Notes: generated by a model from the sequence alone, not told the origin. Positions 40,324 through 50,249 are shown, counted from the first letter of the stretch. The stretch is 51,255 nucleotides of DNA from Candidatus Saccharimonadota bacterium (GCA_027371825.1 DAHXLE010000011.1:1-51255); one strand, 5' to 3'. Made by a program: numbers and translations.

Positions 40324-41979
40324 TGTTATAGGATCGGCGGAATCAATGTGTTGAACAAAGCAGCTTTTTGACAATCCCTCATCGGTCAGATCGTAGACTT
40401 TGATATCACCGAAGGGCATCTCAATCTTACATATGTCCTCGTCGCTTATGGATTCCAGATACTTAGTAAGCGCTCTGATGCTATTACCGTGAGCTACAAT
40501 CAAAACATTCTTACCGGCTTTTAATTGAGGCCAAACTGTTTGCTTATAAAAAGGGACGCACCGCTCATAAACGTCTTTGAGTGTCTCGCCGCCTTTTATC
40601 GGTACATCCCAACCTCGACGAATATTATTAAACGCTTCTTCACCGATCTGCTCTTTGACTTCCCATTTATTCTTGCCGGTAAACTCACCATAGTCTCTCT
40701 CATTAATGGCGGCATTGGCCTCTGTTTCGACATTAAATAATTGTGCTGAATCAAGTAACGCTTCGAGGGTCTCTCTGGTTCTAACTTGTTGTGAACAATA
40801 AGCCTTGTCAACGGAGAGTCCGATTTTTTTGAGCTCTCTTCCTAAATCTGCCGATTCTCTAAAGCCTTTTTCGCTCAGATGCACGTCGGTTATACCGGTC
40901 CACCTTCCGGTAGCGTTATATTCACTCTCGGCATGTCGAATCACGATAAGTTTACCTATTCCCGTTCGAGCCGGCTCTACTTTGTTCGGGATATTGTTAT
41001 TCCAGAAATCCGTAATATTTTGAACCGTTATGTTGTTGATTCGTTCCAGTGCCTCGGTAGTGTTAAAAGCATTGTGCGGACTTAATATCACATTGGGCAT
41101 GTGCTGCAGCATAGATATCTCAACGCTGTGGTTCAAAACCTCTTGAGGTAGGCTGTCGCTTCTTAAGAGTATCGTTTCTTCGTGATAGTTCAACAAAGCC
41201 TCTCCTTCTACTACATCAATAGCGGCTCCGGCAAGATGGCCGTTGTCGAGTAGCTGCGTCAGGGCGTTTGTCTCGACCAGCTCACCGCGTGCGGTGTTAA
41301 TCAGAATGGACTTATCCTTCATTTTGTTAAGCCGTTCCCTGTTTAGTATATGGTGAGTAGCGGGCATATACGGCAGGTGGATAGAGACAACATCAGACGT
41401 TTCAAGCAAGTCTTCCAGCGGTAGATATTGAAAATTATATTCCGATTCAAGCTCTTTTTTCGGGAATGCATCATAAGCCACTACATGCATCGAAAATCCG
41501 TTAGCAATTTTAATGACGTTAACCCCTATGTGCCCGGTTCCGATTACTCCAATGGTTCGTCCTATAAGATCGTGCCCCATTAACTCCTCGGTTGTAAATT
41601 CTTCTTGCTGGGCTTTTATGACAGCCGGTAACTTTCTAGTCAGAGCCAGTAGAAGAGTAAACGTATATTCGGCAACCGTTGCTTCCCCGTAGGTCGGCAC
41701 GTTAACAACCGTAACTCCGTGATCGCCGGCCGCTGCAAGATCAACATTGTTAAACCCGGTAGAGCGGCATGCTATCAATTTTAGTTTAGGCATGGTCTCG
41801 ATCACTTCACGGCTGACATTACTAGATATAAACACAGAAATAACCTCAGCTTCTGGGTCAGTATTATCGGTATTTATTTTATCCGGGATATATTCCCAGT
41901 GATGATCTGTTTGAGATAGCGCGCTGCTTAGCTGCTTCTTGTCCAGTTCGGTAGAGTCATAAAAATATATCAGAGCCAT
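40303..41979 (-). CDS. D-2-hydroxyacid dehydrogenase fused to phosphoglycerate mutase
   Basis: 558 residues, two complete enzymes. Residues ~1-330 are a D-isomer 2-hydroxyacid dehydrogenase: NAD loop G147-TGHIG152, substrate Arg231 in NTARGELVET, Glu ~258-260 and His302 in LSPHNAF, close to D-lactate dehydrogenase. Residues ~342-550 are a histidine-phosphatase mutase: R348-H349-A in IRHAESEYN, GRWTGITDVHLSEKG, INERDYGEFTGKNK and IVAHGNSIRAL, as in 2,3-BPG-dependent Gpm enzymes, except that A replaces the usual G of RHG. The mutase converts 3- to 2-phosphoglycerate for enolase, which is the next gene downstream on the other strand. Stop and convergent neighbour overlap by 21 bases. Confidence 0.9.
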   Translation of the reverse strand: MALIYFYDSTELDKKQLSSALSQTDHHWEYIPDKINTDNTDPEAEVISVFISSNVSREVIETMPKLKLIACRSTGFNNVDLAAAGDHGVTVVNVPTYGEATVAEYTFTLLLALTRKLPAVIKAQQEEFTTEELMGHDLIGRTIGVIGTGHIGVNVIKIANGFSMHVVAYDAFPKKELESEYNFQYLPLEDLLETSDVVSIHLPYMPATHHILNRERLNKMKDKSILINTARGELVETNALTQLLDNGHLAGAAIDVVEGEALLNYHEETILLRSDSLPQEVLNHSVEISMLQHMPNVILSPHNAFNTTEALERINNITVQNITDFWNNNIPNKVEPARTGIGKLIVIRHAESEYNATGRWTGITDVHLSEKGFRESADLGRELKKIGLSVDKAYCSQQVRTRETLEALLDSAQLFNVETEANAAINERDYGEFTGKNKWEVKEQIGEEAFNNIRRGWDVPIKGGETLKDVYERCVPFYKQTVWPQLKAGKNVLIVAHGNSIRALTKYLESISDEDICKIEMPFGDIKVYDLTDEGLSKSCFVQHIDSADPITSDKSVK

Positions 41980-42045
41980 TTACGTCTACAGATTATAACC
42001 CCGTCTATGTAAAAAGCACAAGAAGTATGAGACAATAACGATGAT

Positions 42046-43308
42046 ATGAAAATAGCCTCAATAACAGCTAGACAGATTTTAGATTCAAGGGGCGAGCCGA
42101 CTATTGAGGCCGATGTATGGTTGGACAACGGAATTTTTGGACGAGCAGCAGTTCCGGCCGGGGCATCAACCGGTACGCACGAGGCAATAGAATTACGCGA
42201 TGGTGAAGAGGCTTATAACGGAAAGGGAGTCACCAAAGCAATCTCCAATGTTCAGGGAGAAATACTAGCCTGCCTTAAGGGCGTGGCAGCCGACGATCAG
42301 TTTTTAGTAGATCAAAAACTTATTGATCTTGACGGCACTGCCAACAAGTCACGATTGGGCGCTAATGCCATACTGGCCGTATCATTAGCAGCAGCCAGGG
42401 CGGCAGCTAATGCAAGGGGGGTGCTCTTCTATGTTCACATCGCAGATATTGCATCCAACCAGCATAAGTCATTACCTCTTCCTATGATGAATGTTCTAAA
42501 CGGTGGACGACACGCCAGCAACTCTGCGGACCTTCAGGAGTTCATGTTAATTCCCGTTTCCGCAAAAACTTATGCCGAAGCAGTAAAAATCGGAGCGGAA
42601 ATATTCCAGTCCCTTAAGAGCGAAATTGGCTCCAGCGGAAACACAACAACAGTCGGCGATGAAGGCGGTTTTACGTACCCGGTTTCTAAAAATACCGACA
42701 TGTTGGATCTTCTTACTCGCGCTACTACAACCGCCGGTTATCGTCCCGGAGAAGACGTATGCTACGCCATTGACGCTGCCGCCTCAGAGTTCTATCATGA
42801 CGGAATCTACGATCTAAAGAAAGAACAACGTCAGCTTAATCCTCAACAGATGATAGATTATTTGACGGATATATCAAACCAATACCCCTTGCGTTCTATT
42901 GAAGACGGGCTTGCAGAGGATTCGTGGGAGGATTGGGTAACCATGACAAACGATCTCGGGCATCTGCAACTTGTCGGTGATGATCTTTTGGTTACAAACC
43001 CACAACGACTACAAAAGGCAATTAACATGAAAGCAGCCAATGCAATTTTAATAAAATTGAATCAGATTGGCACGCTAACAGAGACCATTAAGACCATTAA
43101 GCTTGCCAAAGCAAACGGCTGGAGGACGATAGTTTCACACCGCAGCGGGGAGACGGAAGATGTGAGTATCGCACATTTGGCAGTAGGAACAGGAGCTGAT
43201 CAAATTAAAACCGGCAGCTTATCAAGAAGCGAGCGAACCGCTAAACATAACGAGCTTATGCGTATAGAAGAAGCCGATCGATCGCTGGTCTTAGCTCATC
43301 CTCTCTAG
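42046..43308 (+). CDS. eno: Enolase
   Basis: 420 residues. ARQILDSRGEPTIEADVWL, VPAGASTGTHEAIELRDG, PMMNVLNGGRHASNSADLQEFM (catalytic His), VGDEGGFTYPVS, IEDGLAEDSWEDW (Mg2+), LVGDDLLVT, LIKLNQIGTLTET (catalytic Lys) and SHRSGETEDVSIAHLAVG are all intact. It interconverts 2-phosphoglycerate and PEP. Divergent from the dehydrogenase-mutase fusion (66 bases apart) that makes its substrate, so the two promoters share the gap. Confidence 0.97.
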   Translation: MKIASITARQILDSRGEPTIEADVWLDNGIFGRAAVPAGASTGTHEAIELRDGEEAYNGKGVTKAISNVQGEILACLKGVAADDQFLVDQKLIDLDGTANKSRLGANAILAVSLAAARAAANARGVLFYVHIADIASNQHKSLPLPMMNVLNGGRHASNSADLQEFMLIPVSAKTYAEAVKIGAEIFQSLKSEIGSSGNTTTVGDEGGFTYPVSKNTDMLDLLTRATTTAGYRPGEDVCYAIDAAASEFYHDGIYDLKKEQRQLNPQQMIDYLTDISNQYPLRSIEDGLAEDSWEDWVTMTNDLGHLQLVGDDLLVTNPQRLQKAINMKAANAILIKLNQIGTLTETIKTIKLAKANGWRTIVSHRSGETEDVSIAHLAVGTGADQIKTGSLSRSERTAKHNELMRIEEADRSLVLAHPL

Positions 43309-43402
43309 GTCAATTTATAAACATACGGATAGACTGCATGTTTGACTACACGACAAACCATCTTACCAAAAGCAACAACGCTATTCTGATCTGATCGTAA
43401 TA

Positions 43403-43428
43403 CTAAGACTGCTTAAAAACAGTCTTGG
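43403..43428. terminator. Two-way hairpin between enolase and the MMPL gene
   Basis: AAGACTG (43405-43411) with CAGTCTT (43420-43426), an 8-base loop CTTAAAAA and two further outer pairs (one G-U). It lies between convergent genes. Confidence 0.6.
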
Positions 43429-43433
43429 ATTCA

Positions 43434-45743
43434 TTAACCCTGGTCTATCCAGCGCCCGTGCTTACTGGGCCACCAGTTCCAGCGTCCTAAGAGTATAACC
43501 GTAGCCGGGACCAGCAATGTCCTAACCAAGAAAGTGTCCATTAATATCCCAAGAGCCAAACCGTAACCAATCTCCTGTATCTCCGTTCCCCCTCCACTAC
43601 CTCCGACAATTGCCAGAATAACGAACGTTCCGGCCAATACCAAGCCGGCTGAAGTAACGGTCGTCCCGGTAGTTGTTAAGGCTTTAGTGACGGCCTGTTT
43701 CAGGGGCAGACCATGAGCTTCTTCGCGAATCCGGGTCATTACTAATATGTTGTAATCTTCGCCTAGAGCCAGGAGGAAAATGAACATCAAAAAGGGCAGT
43801 AGAAATACGATGCCATTATCTCCGCTGATCCTAATGAAGACAAGTACCGTAAGACCAAGTGCCGCCAAATAAGACAAGACAACCGAAACAATCAAATAGA
43901 TAGGAGCTACTAAACTGCGCATCAGAATAGCTAGAATACAGCCAATTATTATGATAGCTATCGGGATAATCTTCTTGAGATCGCTATTAGAGATTTTACT
44001 GATATCATATAGGGCCGGTGCCTCACCGGTCACTCCGGAGTCCACGGCGTGAATGTCTTTAGCTACACCACTGACTATGGCACGCATGGCGGGAGTCTGA
44101 GACATCGCGTATGATCCTCCCGGATTTCCGGCGCTTAGGCTAGCCAGAAAAAGAATTGTCTGACCATTACTGCTGATATAGTCCGAGGTTGCCCGATATT
44201 CCTGGTAAACAGCCTGAGGCACGTGAAGCGAGACTGGTTCGATGGGGCTCAAATCTGCAGCCGGTCCGATCGTTTGGTAAAGTTTTTGGTATAAGAGTCC
44301 GCTGAGGTTGGCGCCGTTCGGGTCGAGCGGTCCGGTGACATGGTTAAAGACTGTACTGGAAGATAATTTACTCTGGGCAAGAACTGCGGGAGTAGAGTCA
44401 GACCAAAGAGGCCGATTAAGAGTAAACACAATTTCTGTCGGGTTTGCTGACGTCTTTGGAAAATATTTGGCGAGCATAGCATTACCCTTGGCTGAATCAC
44501 TGCCGGCCGGGGCACTTGTTGTACCACCAAACCCCGAAGAATAATATCCGTTGATTGAGAGCGCTAAACCTATGAATACTACCAGGCCTATCAAAAGAGT
44601 CGGCAATGGCTTTCCTACGACCCTAACGGCAATCCTTCCCCACAGTCGTGCTTTCTTGGCTGGTTTATGAATATTCGATGGCCAAAATACAGCTCGACCA
44701 AATATAGCTATAAGAGCCGGCAATAATGTCAAACCAGCCAACAACATAAGTGCTATGCCAATAGCCAGGGGAGTACCAAGATCAGAGTATATTTCGAAGC
44801 TCGCAAACGTCAGTGACAATAACGCCGCAATGACAGTAGCGGCAGAAAAGCTGATTGTTTCACCCACTCTACCAAGCGCCTTAATTACAGCTTCTCGACC
44901 AGCATGTCCGGCATTAAGCTCTTCTCTGACCCTAAAGATCAGGAACAGACCGTAGTCAGTACCGGCTCCCAGAACCAACACCGTCAATAGTAGTTGTGCG
45001 ATCGAAGAGACTTTGAGTCCGGCATGGCTTGCTTCGGCTATTATGGGACCCGATATTAATACCACTATCAGAGGGGGCAGTAGTGTGATTAGTGGAGCCA
45101 GTGGAGCCCTGAAAATTAACACCAACAGGACAATAATAAATAGCGCCGATACAACCTCTAGACGCGTATTGGTGCTGCCGGATTTGCTGGCGTTGTCGAA
45201 TGACGCCGCCAAATCGCCTGCTAAATGTACCTCTATTCCACTGGGCAAAGTTACCTTAGCAATTGAGTCTCGCATAGCTCCGATGACGGTGGCCGATACG
45301 TTAGTATTGTTCTGTACAAAAGCTACGAGTTCGTCGGCTTTAGAATTGACCGATCTTCCCTGATCTTTTACTGCTTCTACGCCAGCCGTATGTTTCAGAG
45401 CACTCTCTATGGCTGTAATCGTAGGCTGATCGGATGCAGTCAGCGTGCCACTGTTATTAGCAATAATTACCGGCACCGCCGGTGTATTGGCGTGCCCAAA
45501 GACAGACGCTAAGTTTGCGGCCTTTTCACTCGGTGCACTGGTAGGCAAGAACGACGAATTACTTGACTGAGTTACCGAGGTTAAAGAAGGCAGGTTCTTG
45601 ACAATAAGCAAAGAGCCCAACAACCAGACAATTAATACTATCCATCGGAAACGCACGGAATACCTTCCCACCGCTTCAAAGAATCTGAAACCGGCGTGTT
45701 TAGCGATAGGTTTTTTGGTGTCTTTTATTGTCTTTGTGCTCAC
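43434..45743 (-). CDS. MMPL/RND-family membrane transporter
   Basis: 769 residues, about twelve membrane helices in two halves. Each half has one N-terminal helix, a large outer loop (~65-190 and ~410-560) and five helices. Family marks are LVLGAGTDYGLFLIFRVREELNAGH in half one, LALGEDYNILVMTRIREEAHG in half two and GILMDTFLVRTLLVPATVILLGRWNWWP at the end. MMPL proteins export lipids, glycolipids or drugs using the proton gradient; the cargo here is unknown. The GTG start is supported by a promoter on the minus strand. Confidence 0.92.
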   Translation of the reverse strand: MSTKTIKDTKKPIAKHAGFRFFEAVGRYSVRFRWIVLIVWLLGSLLIVKNLPSLTSVTQSSNSSFLPTSAPSEKAANLASVFGHANTPAVPVIIANNSGTLTASDQPTITAIESALKHTAGVEAVKDQGRSVNSKADELVAFVQNNTNVSATVIGAMRDSIAKVTLPSGIEVHLAGDLAASFDNASKSGSTNTRLEVVSALFIIVLLVLIFRAPLAPLITLLPPLIVVLISGPIIAEASHAGLKVSSIAQLLLTVLVLGAGTDYGLFLIFRVREELNAGHAGREAVIKALGRVGETISFSAATVIAALLSLTFASFEIYSDLGTPLAIGIALMLLAGLTLLPALIAIFGRAVFWPSNIHKPAKKARLWGRIAVRVVGKPLPTLLIGLVVFIGLALSINGYYSSGFGGTTSAPAGSDSAKGNAMLAKYFPKTSANPTEIVFTLNRPLWSDSTPAVLAQSKLSSSTVFNHVTGPLDPNGANLSGLLYQKLYQTIGPAADLSPIEPVSLHVPQAVYQEYRATSDYISSNGQTILFLASLSAGNPGGSYAMSQTPAMRAIVSGVAKDIHAVDSGVTGEAPALYDISKISNSDLKKIIPIAIIIIGCILAILMRSLVAPIYLIVSVVLSYLAALGLTVLVFIRISGDNGIVFLLPFLMFIFLLALGEDYNILVMTRIREEAHGLPLKQAVTKALTTTGTTVTSAGLVLAGTFVILAIVGGSGGGTEIQEIGYGLALGILMDTFLVRTLLVPATVILLGRWNWWPSKHGRWIDQG

Positions 45744-45781
45744 TAGATTGAATTGTAAACGAATGTCGGTGCTATTGTCAA
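45741..45781 (-). promoter_or_regulatory. Promoter of the MMPL gene
   Basis: Minus strand: TTGACA (45776-45781), 18-base spacer, TACAAT (45752-45757), eight bases, GTG at 45743. Confidence 0.6.
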
Positions 45782-45913
45782 TCGTTATATCGTTATCTTA
45801 TTTTTATATTTACTTTAATGTCTGCTCAAAACACCCTGTAGATATTAACGAAAAACGTATAAATGCAGTGGACTTATCAAGGCTTAGTCGGTGTATACTG
45901 ATAGATACAAAAC

Positions 45914-47029
45914 ATGAAATTAGGTAAATTTAAGCGACTAAAACAAAGACTATTAAAAATATCCAAGCGGGTATTTAATAACAACCTGGCCTTATCGCTT
46001 ATGATAACCAGTTTATTGATTGCCGTAGGGGTAATATTGGCCTACGAAAATAACAAGGTTGTAGCCGTGAATAACCTGGCTGTCGCACACTATATTGCCG
46101 GCCATAATAAGAGCCTCGGTTTTTTGGCGAACTGGGATGGAGCTAACTACATTTCAATTGCTCTAAGCGGATACCGTTCTATACGCCTAGCCAACTTCTT
46201 CCCCCTATATCCTCTTCTTATTTATCTGGTGCACTTAGTTATCGGCTCACCCCTTTATAGTGCTCTATTGATTTCCTGGGCCGCTTTCGTAGGAGCTGTG
46301 TACTACTATATAAAAATTACCAGTAGGTTATTTAAATTGACCGACACCGATAACAAGCTCAGAGCTGTTTTGCCTTTTATTTTATTTCCATCGGCCATAT
46401 GGTTTATGGCGGCCTATACGGAAAGCCTTTTCGCCTTCTTGGCTCTCGGAGCAATCTACTATGGTTTTACTCACAGATACCTGCTCTCAGGAGTTATGCT
46501 GGCATTCTTAAGCCTAACGAACGTCAACGGTTTACTCGTTATAGCTTTGGTAGCGATGATAATCCTCGAAGAAGGAATGGGCATTTGGAGATCACTAATA
46601 ACTACCGCGGTAGGCATGAGCGGTATTTTGGCTTATAGCATTTACCTGAATGTTCGCTTCTCTAAACCGCTAGCATTTATCACAGCTCAACAAAAACACG
46701 GCTGGTTGGTTCATTCAGCTGGATCTTTGATCGGTGATTTGAGTTTTTTACATGTCATATTTATAGCCGCTCTTCTAACGGGTGTTATATATTGGTGGCG
46801 TAAAAGAAAAAGCTTTTCAATCTATTGTTTTTTCTATATTCTCATCCCGGTGATCGGAGGACAGTTTGGAGGATTCGAACGGTACTGTTTAATGGCCTTC
46901 CCGTTGCCTTTAATGGTCTATTCCGTGCTCAAAAAGCATAATTCGTTATTCACATTAACAGTAGCTCTATCCGCGATACTTTGGACATATTTCTTGTTTC
47001 AGTTTAGCGGCGGATATATTGGGGGTTAA
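45914..47029 (+). CDS. PIG-V-like mannosyltransferase (GT-C membrane protein)
   Basis: 371 residues with about eight to nine membrane helices. FLANWDGANYISIALSGYRSIRLANFFPLYPLLI (acidic residue in the first outer loop) and MAAYTESLFAFLALGA match the PIG-V/GPI-mannosyltransferase-like group. These use polyprenyl-phosphate sugars outside the membrane. Start by leaderless-type TAGATA six bases upstream, or TATACT at ~45894. It is followed by a small metallopeptidase and a GT2, which may supply the lipid-linked sugar. Confidence 0.82.
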   Translation: MKLGKFKRLKQRLLKISKRVFNNNLALSLMITSLLIAVGVILAYENNKVVAVNNLAVAHYIAGHNKSLGFLANWDGANYISIALSGYRSIRLANFFPLYPLLIYLVHLVIGSPLYSALLISWAAFVGAVYYYIKITSRLFKLTDTDNKLRAVLPFILFPSAIWFMAAYTESLFAFLALGAIYYGFTHRYLLSGVMLAFLSLTNVNGLLVIALVAMIILEEGMGIWRSLITTAVGMSGILAYSIYLNVRFSKPLAFITAQQKHGWLVHSAGSLIGDLSFLHVIFIAALLTGVIYWWRKRKSFSIYCFFYILIPVIGGQFGGFERYCLMAFPLPLMVYSVLKKHNSLFTLTVALSAILWTYFLFQFSGGYIGG

Positions 47030-47055
47030 CTGTAAATTTATGCTTTAATAAGGCT

Positions 47056-47430
47056 GTGTTTAGAGTTTCCCAGAAAGAATTTGATCAAATTATAACGGAC
47101 GGGCTTGAAGCCATCCCCGAACGATACCGTAACCGACTTAATAACGTCGCGATGATTGCAGAAGATCAGCCCAGTCCCGACCAGCGTACGGCGCTCAAAC
47201 TGCGAGGCGACCAGACTCTGCTCGGTTTATATGAAGGCGTACCGTTAAGTAAGCGAGGCGGTCAGACTAAACTCTTGCCTGATAAAATTACTCTGTTTAA
47301 GCTTCCTCTGGAGAATATGAGCAACAGTTACGCTGAACTTAAGAAAAACGTTCGTCATACTATATGGCATGAGGTCGCGCACTATTTCGGACTTGACCAC
47401 GAGCGTATTCGTGAGCTAGAACAAGAATAA
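47056..47430 (+). CDS. Minimal zinc metallopeptidase (PF06262-like)
   Basis: 124 residues. HEVAHYFGLDHERI near the C-terminus is the zinc motif HExxH...H/D of the small cytosolic metallopeptidase family, with the preceding RVSQKEFDQIITDGLEAIPERYRNRLNNVAM and LLGLYEGVPLSKR typical of it. The physiological substrate of this family is not known. GTG start with TTTAAT six bases upstream. Its position between two glycosyltransferases probably reflects compaction rather than function. Confidence 0.87.
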   Translation: MFRVSQKEFDQIITDGLEAIPERYRNRLNNVAMIAEDQPSPDQRTALKLRGDQTLLGLYEGVPLSKRGGQTKLLPDKITLFKLPLENMSNSYAELKKNVRHTIWHEVAHYFGLDHERIRELEQE

Positions 47431-47525
47431 ACACCGGTTTTTAAAACGTCAACAAATCGAAACAGTATAGAGTCGGAATAAGTCCTATACCTAAAAACAC
47501 CTAGCAACCCTGCAGGTTTGTGGCA

Positions 47526-47579
47526 TATAATAGCAACCAGTGGGGTTTATTAACTTATGATCTTAGGAGGTTCGTTTTG
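47526..47579 (+). promoter_or_regulatory. -10 box and Shine-Dalgarno that fix the TTG start of the GT2 gene
   Basis: TATAAT at 47526-47531. AGGAGG at 47565-47570 is six bases from TTG at 47577. An in-frame frame opening at 47520 overlaps the promoter, so it is not used. Confidence 0.6.
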
Positions 47580-48536
47580 AAGTTAGTTATAATGTTACCC
47601 TGTCTCAATGAAGAGGCTACTTTACCGCTTGTCCTGAAAACGATACCAAAAAAGATTGCCGGCATAGATAAAATTGAGCTGTTGTTAATAGATGATGGTT
47701 CAACCGATAAAACCGTTAAAGTTGCAAAATCGCTTGGCGTTAAACATTTCTTACATCACTCCAAAAACCAAGGACTAAGCAGATCATTTCGTCACGGTTT
47801 GTTTCGGGCCCTCGAGCTTGGCGCAGACATTATCGTCCTAACCGAAGGAGACAATCAGTATAAACAGGAGCGCATTCCAGACCTAATTAAGCCAATACTT
47901 GAAGGTCGTGCCGATGTTGTTATATCGGATCGAAACACTCAGGAAATAGATCACTTCTCAACCTCTAAGAAGTTTCTCCAAAAAATTGGTACTTGGGTTT
48001 TAAATAAAGTAGCCGGGACCAATATTCCCGACGCCATAAGTGGTTTTCGGGCATATACCAGAGACGCCGCCATACAACTTAACCCGATAGCGGATTACAG
48101 CTGGGCAACCGAGACAACTATCGAGGCAGCTCATAAAAAGCAAGCCATAGTTGTTGTCCCTATCCCGACAAATCCTAAGCTGAGAGAATCCCGTCAGTTT
48201 AACTCATCCTGGGAACACGTTCGTCGTTCCAGCTTCACTATTATCCGGGCGTTTGTTATGTATAAACCGTACACGCTGTTCATGTCTCTTGGCAGCTTTT
48301 TCCTGATTGTCGGCTTACTGCCTTTTGTTCATTTTGTGTATCTGACGTTTACTAGCCATTCAGCCTATGGTGCGCACCATTTGCAGTCTCTTATTAGCGG
48401 TGTCGTTCTATTGACGGCCGCCTTTATATCCTTTACGTTAGGAGTTATAGCCGACCTAATTCGTATTAACAGGTTACTTTTAGAGGAAACGTTAGAGCTT
48501 GCTAAAAGAGACCACCTCGACAGAATCGCGAAATAG
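47577..48536 (+). CDS. Family 2 glycosyltransferase, DPM1-like with C-terminal membrane helices
   Basis: 319 residues from a TTG start. The GT-A domain (~1-225) has VIMLPCLNEEATLP, LLIDDGSTDKT, GLSRSFRHGL (acceptor site), TEGDNQYKQERIPDLI (acidic metal motif) and DAISGFRAYTRDAA. Two membrane helices follow (~235-260 and ~280-305), common in GtrB/polyprenyl-phosphate mannosyltransferases. It likely makes polyprenyl-phosphate-hexose for the PIG-V-like and GT-C proteins around it. Frame and start decided by AGGAGG. Confidence 0.9.
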   Translation: MKLVIMLPCLNEEATLPLVLKTIPKKIAGIDKIELLLIDDGSTDKTVKVAKSLGVKHFLHHSKNQGLSRSFRHGLFRALELGADIIVLTEGDNQYKQERIPDLIKPILEGRADVVISDRNTQEIDHFSTSKKFLQKIGTWVLNKVAGTNIPDAISGFRAYTRDAAIQLNPIADYSWATETTIEAAHKKQAIVVVPIPTNPKLRESRQFNSSWEHVRRSSFTIIRAFVMYKPYTLFMSLGSFFLIVGLLPFVHFVYLTFTSHSAYGAHHLQSLISGVVLLTAAFISFTLGVIADLIRINRLLLEETLELAKRDHLDRIAK

Positions 48537-48582
48537 TCGTAGGTAAAAATCCAAGATGCGCCGATTGATAATGATGGGGCTG

Positions 48583-50175
48583 TTAATCAAACATTCGGAT
48601 AACGGAGTGCACAGACTTTGACCCTTTCAGTATAGCCGGACTTATTATCTTCCGGGCGGTATCGTTGACATTAATGACGATTTTGTTTGGCCAATCCCAC
48701 GATGCGTTACTTCTGGTAAGAAACGTTAAGAACCCTCCACCCTCCAGGAAAAGGATGACCGCCAAGGAGGCAATCATAGCCTTACGAACCGGTCTGTACC
48801 TAAGAGCAATCGAAAAACCTCTGCCAGCAATTGCTGCTACCAATAGTAGTATCGGCAGAAGATAACGTCCGTTCATGGCTACCAAGACATCGGTATATCT
48901 ATACTGAGCGTAGCCGTCGACCATTAAGGCTATGACATAAAATCCTACCACCAGGCCGAAAAATATCAGGTAGGGATTATTCTTAAATATCCGCTTACGT
49001 TGTACTGCGAAAGTTATAATACCGGCCAAAAATATCATTATAGCCGCTACGGCAGGAAGTGGCAGGGGAGGATAATTTGTATACCCGGCATTTGGCCCGT
49101 TGATCGCGAAGAATGAACGATACCACATCCAATATAACCATGACCCAAGATAAAAGAGCGGGTTTTCGTACTTAACGGGCTGAGGACTGTTGATTATTCG
49201 ACTGTGCCGACGATTGTTGGCACCCCACGGACCATATTGCTGGCAAGAGGAAACGCTTACTACTTTAGAACAGTTAGGCGTAAAAGTATGGTATGTTATT
49301 AAATTAAGTCCGTCTCTTTGCACGAACAACCCGATACTAATCACCAATAAAGTCGCCAACAGCAACCGCCGGATTATTGATAGTTTTTTCCAACTACTGG
49401 TTAGAGGCTTCGTTATGCTTTTCCAAGGCTTGTGATGATATGCCCGGTATGCGGAGAATAAAATAAACACGATAGCGCCGGCAAAAATAGTAGCGAAGGC
49501 ATACTTTGTCTGTGTTCCAATAAACCCCAGAGATAAGAAATACAAAAGAGTTTTTGCATTAACTTTGTGTGATTTAATTTCATCATATAAACGAAAGGTT
49601 AACAGACACATACCGGCAGTCATCGGAAAAATTAAATCATCATAGTTAATATGGGCTGCCAGCTGGGGAACGATAGGAATCAGGATAAACAAGAAAATGC
49701 TAATATTCGTTAAAGCGTCGGATGTTCTAGTTTTCTTAATAACTTTTCTGAAGAGGATGAGACCAAAGCCAAATAGAGCAATATCTATCAACCTGAGAGA
49801 TATAACCTGCCCGGCTTGAGAATGAATGAACACCGATATTAGCCGGTAAGGAAAACTCATCAAATAGTGGTAAAGATAAGACGGATCTCGCGCAACCGCC
49901 CCGTAAGCAGCCGCATTCGGAGGTTGAGAAGTCAAAAAAGGCAGCCAGTAATGGGCATATATCTTTATTAAGCCGAAGTGGAAGTTCTCGTCAAATGCCT
50001 GAGGATAATTAGCCGACAGAGCCATCCAGATCGACTCAAAATAGAAAAAAACCATCGTCCAGACGAAGAACCGCCTGCTTTCAAGCCACAACTTTATCCT
50101 TAGCACGTAGCCTTTTAGTGTTTTGGAATCTGACATCAACTTCTTCATTATACCCCAGCTTGTTTCTTGGCTCAT
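48583..50175 (-). CDS. GT-C-like multi-membrane glycosyltransferase (DUF2142-like)
   Basis: 530 residues with about eleven membrane helices. The first outer loop has AFDENFHFGLIKIYAHYW, with the Asp/Glu catalytic pair of GT-C enzymes. A large outer loop (~330-395, with NCSKV...SSCQQYG, possibly disulfide-bonded) sits in the middle. DUF2142-like proteins are predicted to transfer sugars or arabinose from polyprenyl phosphates to the cell surface. The start at 50175 has AAGGA just before it and TAAAAT five bases upstream; an internal ATG at MSDSK follows TATAAT by ten bases as an alternative start. It shares a 74-base divergent gap with the next gene. Confidence 0.72.
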   Translation of the reverse strand: MSQETSWGIMKKLMSDSKTLKGYVLRIKLWLESRRFFVWTMVFFYFESIWMALSANYPQAFDENFHFGLIKIYAHYWLPFLTSQPPNAAAYGAVARDPSYLYHYLMSFPYRLISVFIHSQAGQVISLRLIDIALFGFGLILFRKVIKKTRTSDALTNISIFLFILIPIVPQLAAHINYDDLIFPMTAGMCLLTFRLYDEIKSHKVNAKTLLYFLSLGFIGTQTKYAFATIFAGAIVFILFSAYRAYHHKPWKSITKPLTSSWKKLSIIRRLLLATLLVISIGLFVQRDGLNLITYHTFTPNCSKVVSVSSCQQYGPWGANNRRHSRIINSPQPVKYENPLFYLGSWLYWMWYRSFFAINGPNAGYTNYPPLPLPAVAAIMIFLAGIITFAVQRKRIFKNNPYLIFFGLVVGFYVIALMVDGYAQYRYTDVLVAMNGRYLLPILLLVAAIAGRGFSIALRYRPVRKAMIASLAVILFLEGGGFLTFLTRSNASWDWPNKIVINVNDTARKIISPAILKGSKSVHSVIRMFD

Positions 50176-50222
50176 TCCTTATTTTATCGATTCACACAGA
50201 CAACATTAAGACAGAGCAAGTG

Positions 50223-50228
50223 TATAAT
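50223..50228 (+). promoter_or_regulatory. -10 box (TATAAT) of the flippase-like gene
   Basis: TATAAT at 50223-50228, 21 bases before ATG 50250; an in-frame GTG at 50232 is nearer but only 3 bases away. Confidence 0.4.
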
Positions 50229-50249
50229 GAGGTGTTAAAGCAAGTAGAA

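Noticed and set aside
44249-44530. Minus-strand alternative frame inside the MMPL gene
   Set aside because: Frame-shifted shadow of a gene whose helices and signature motifs read continuously.
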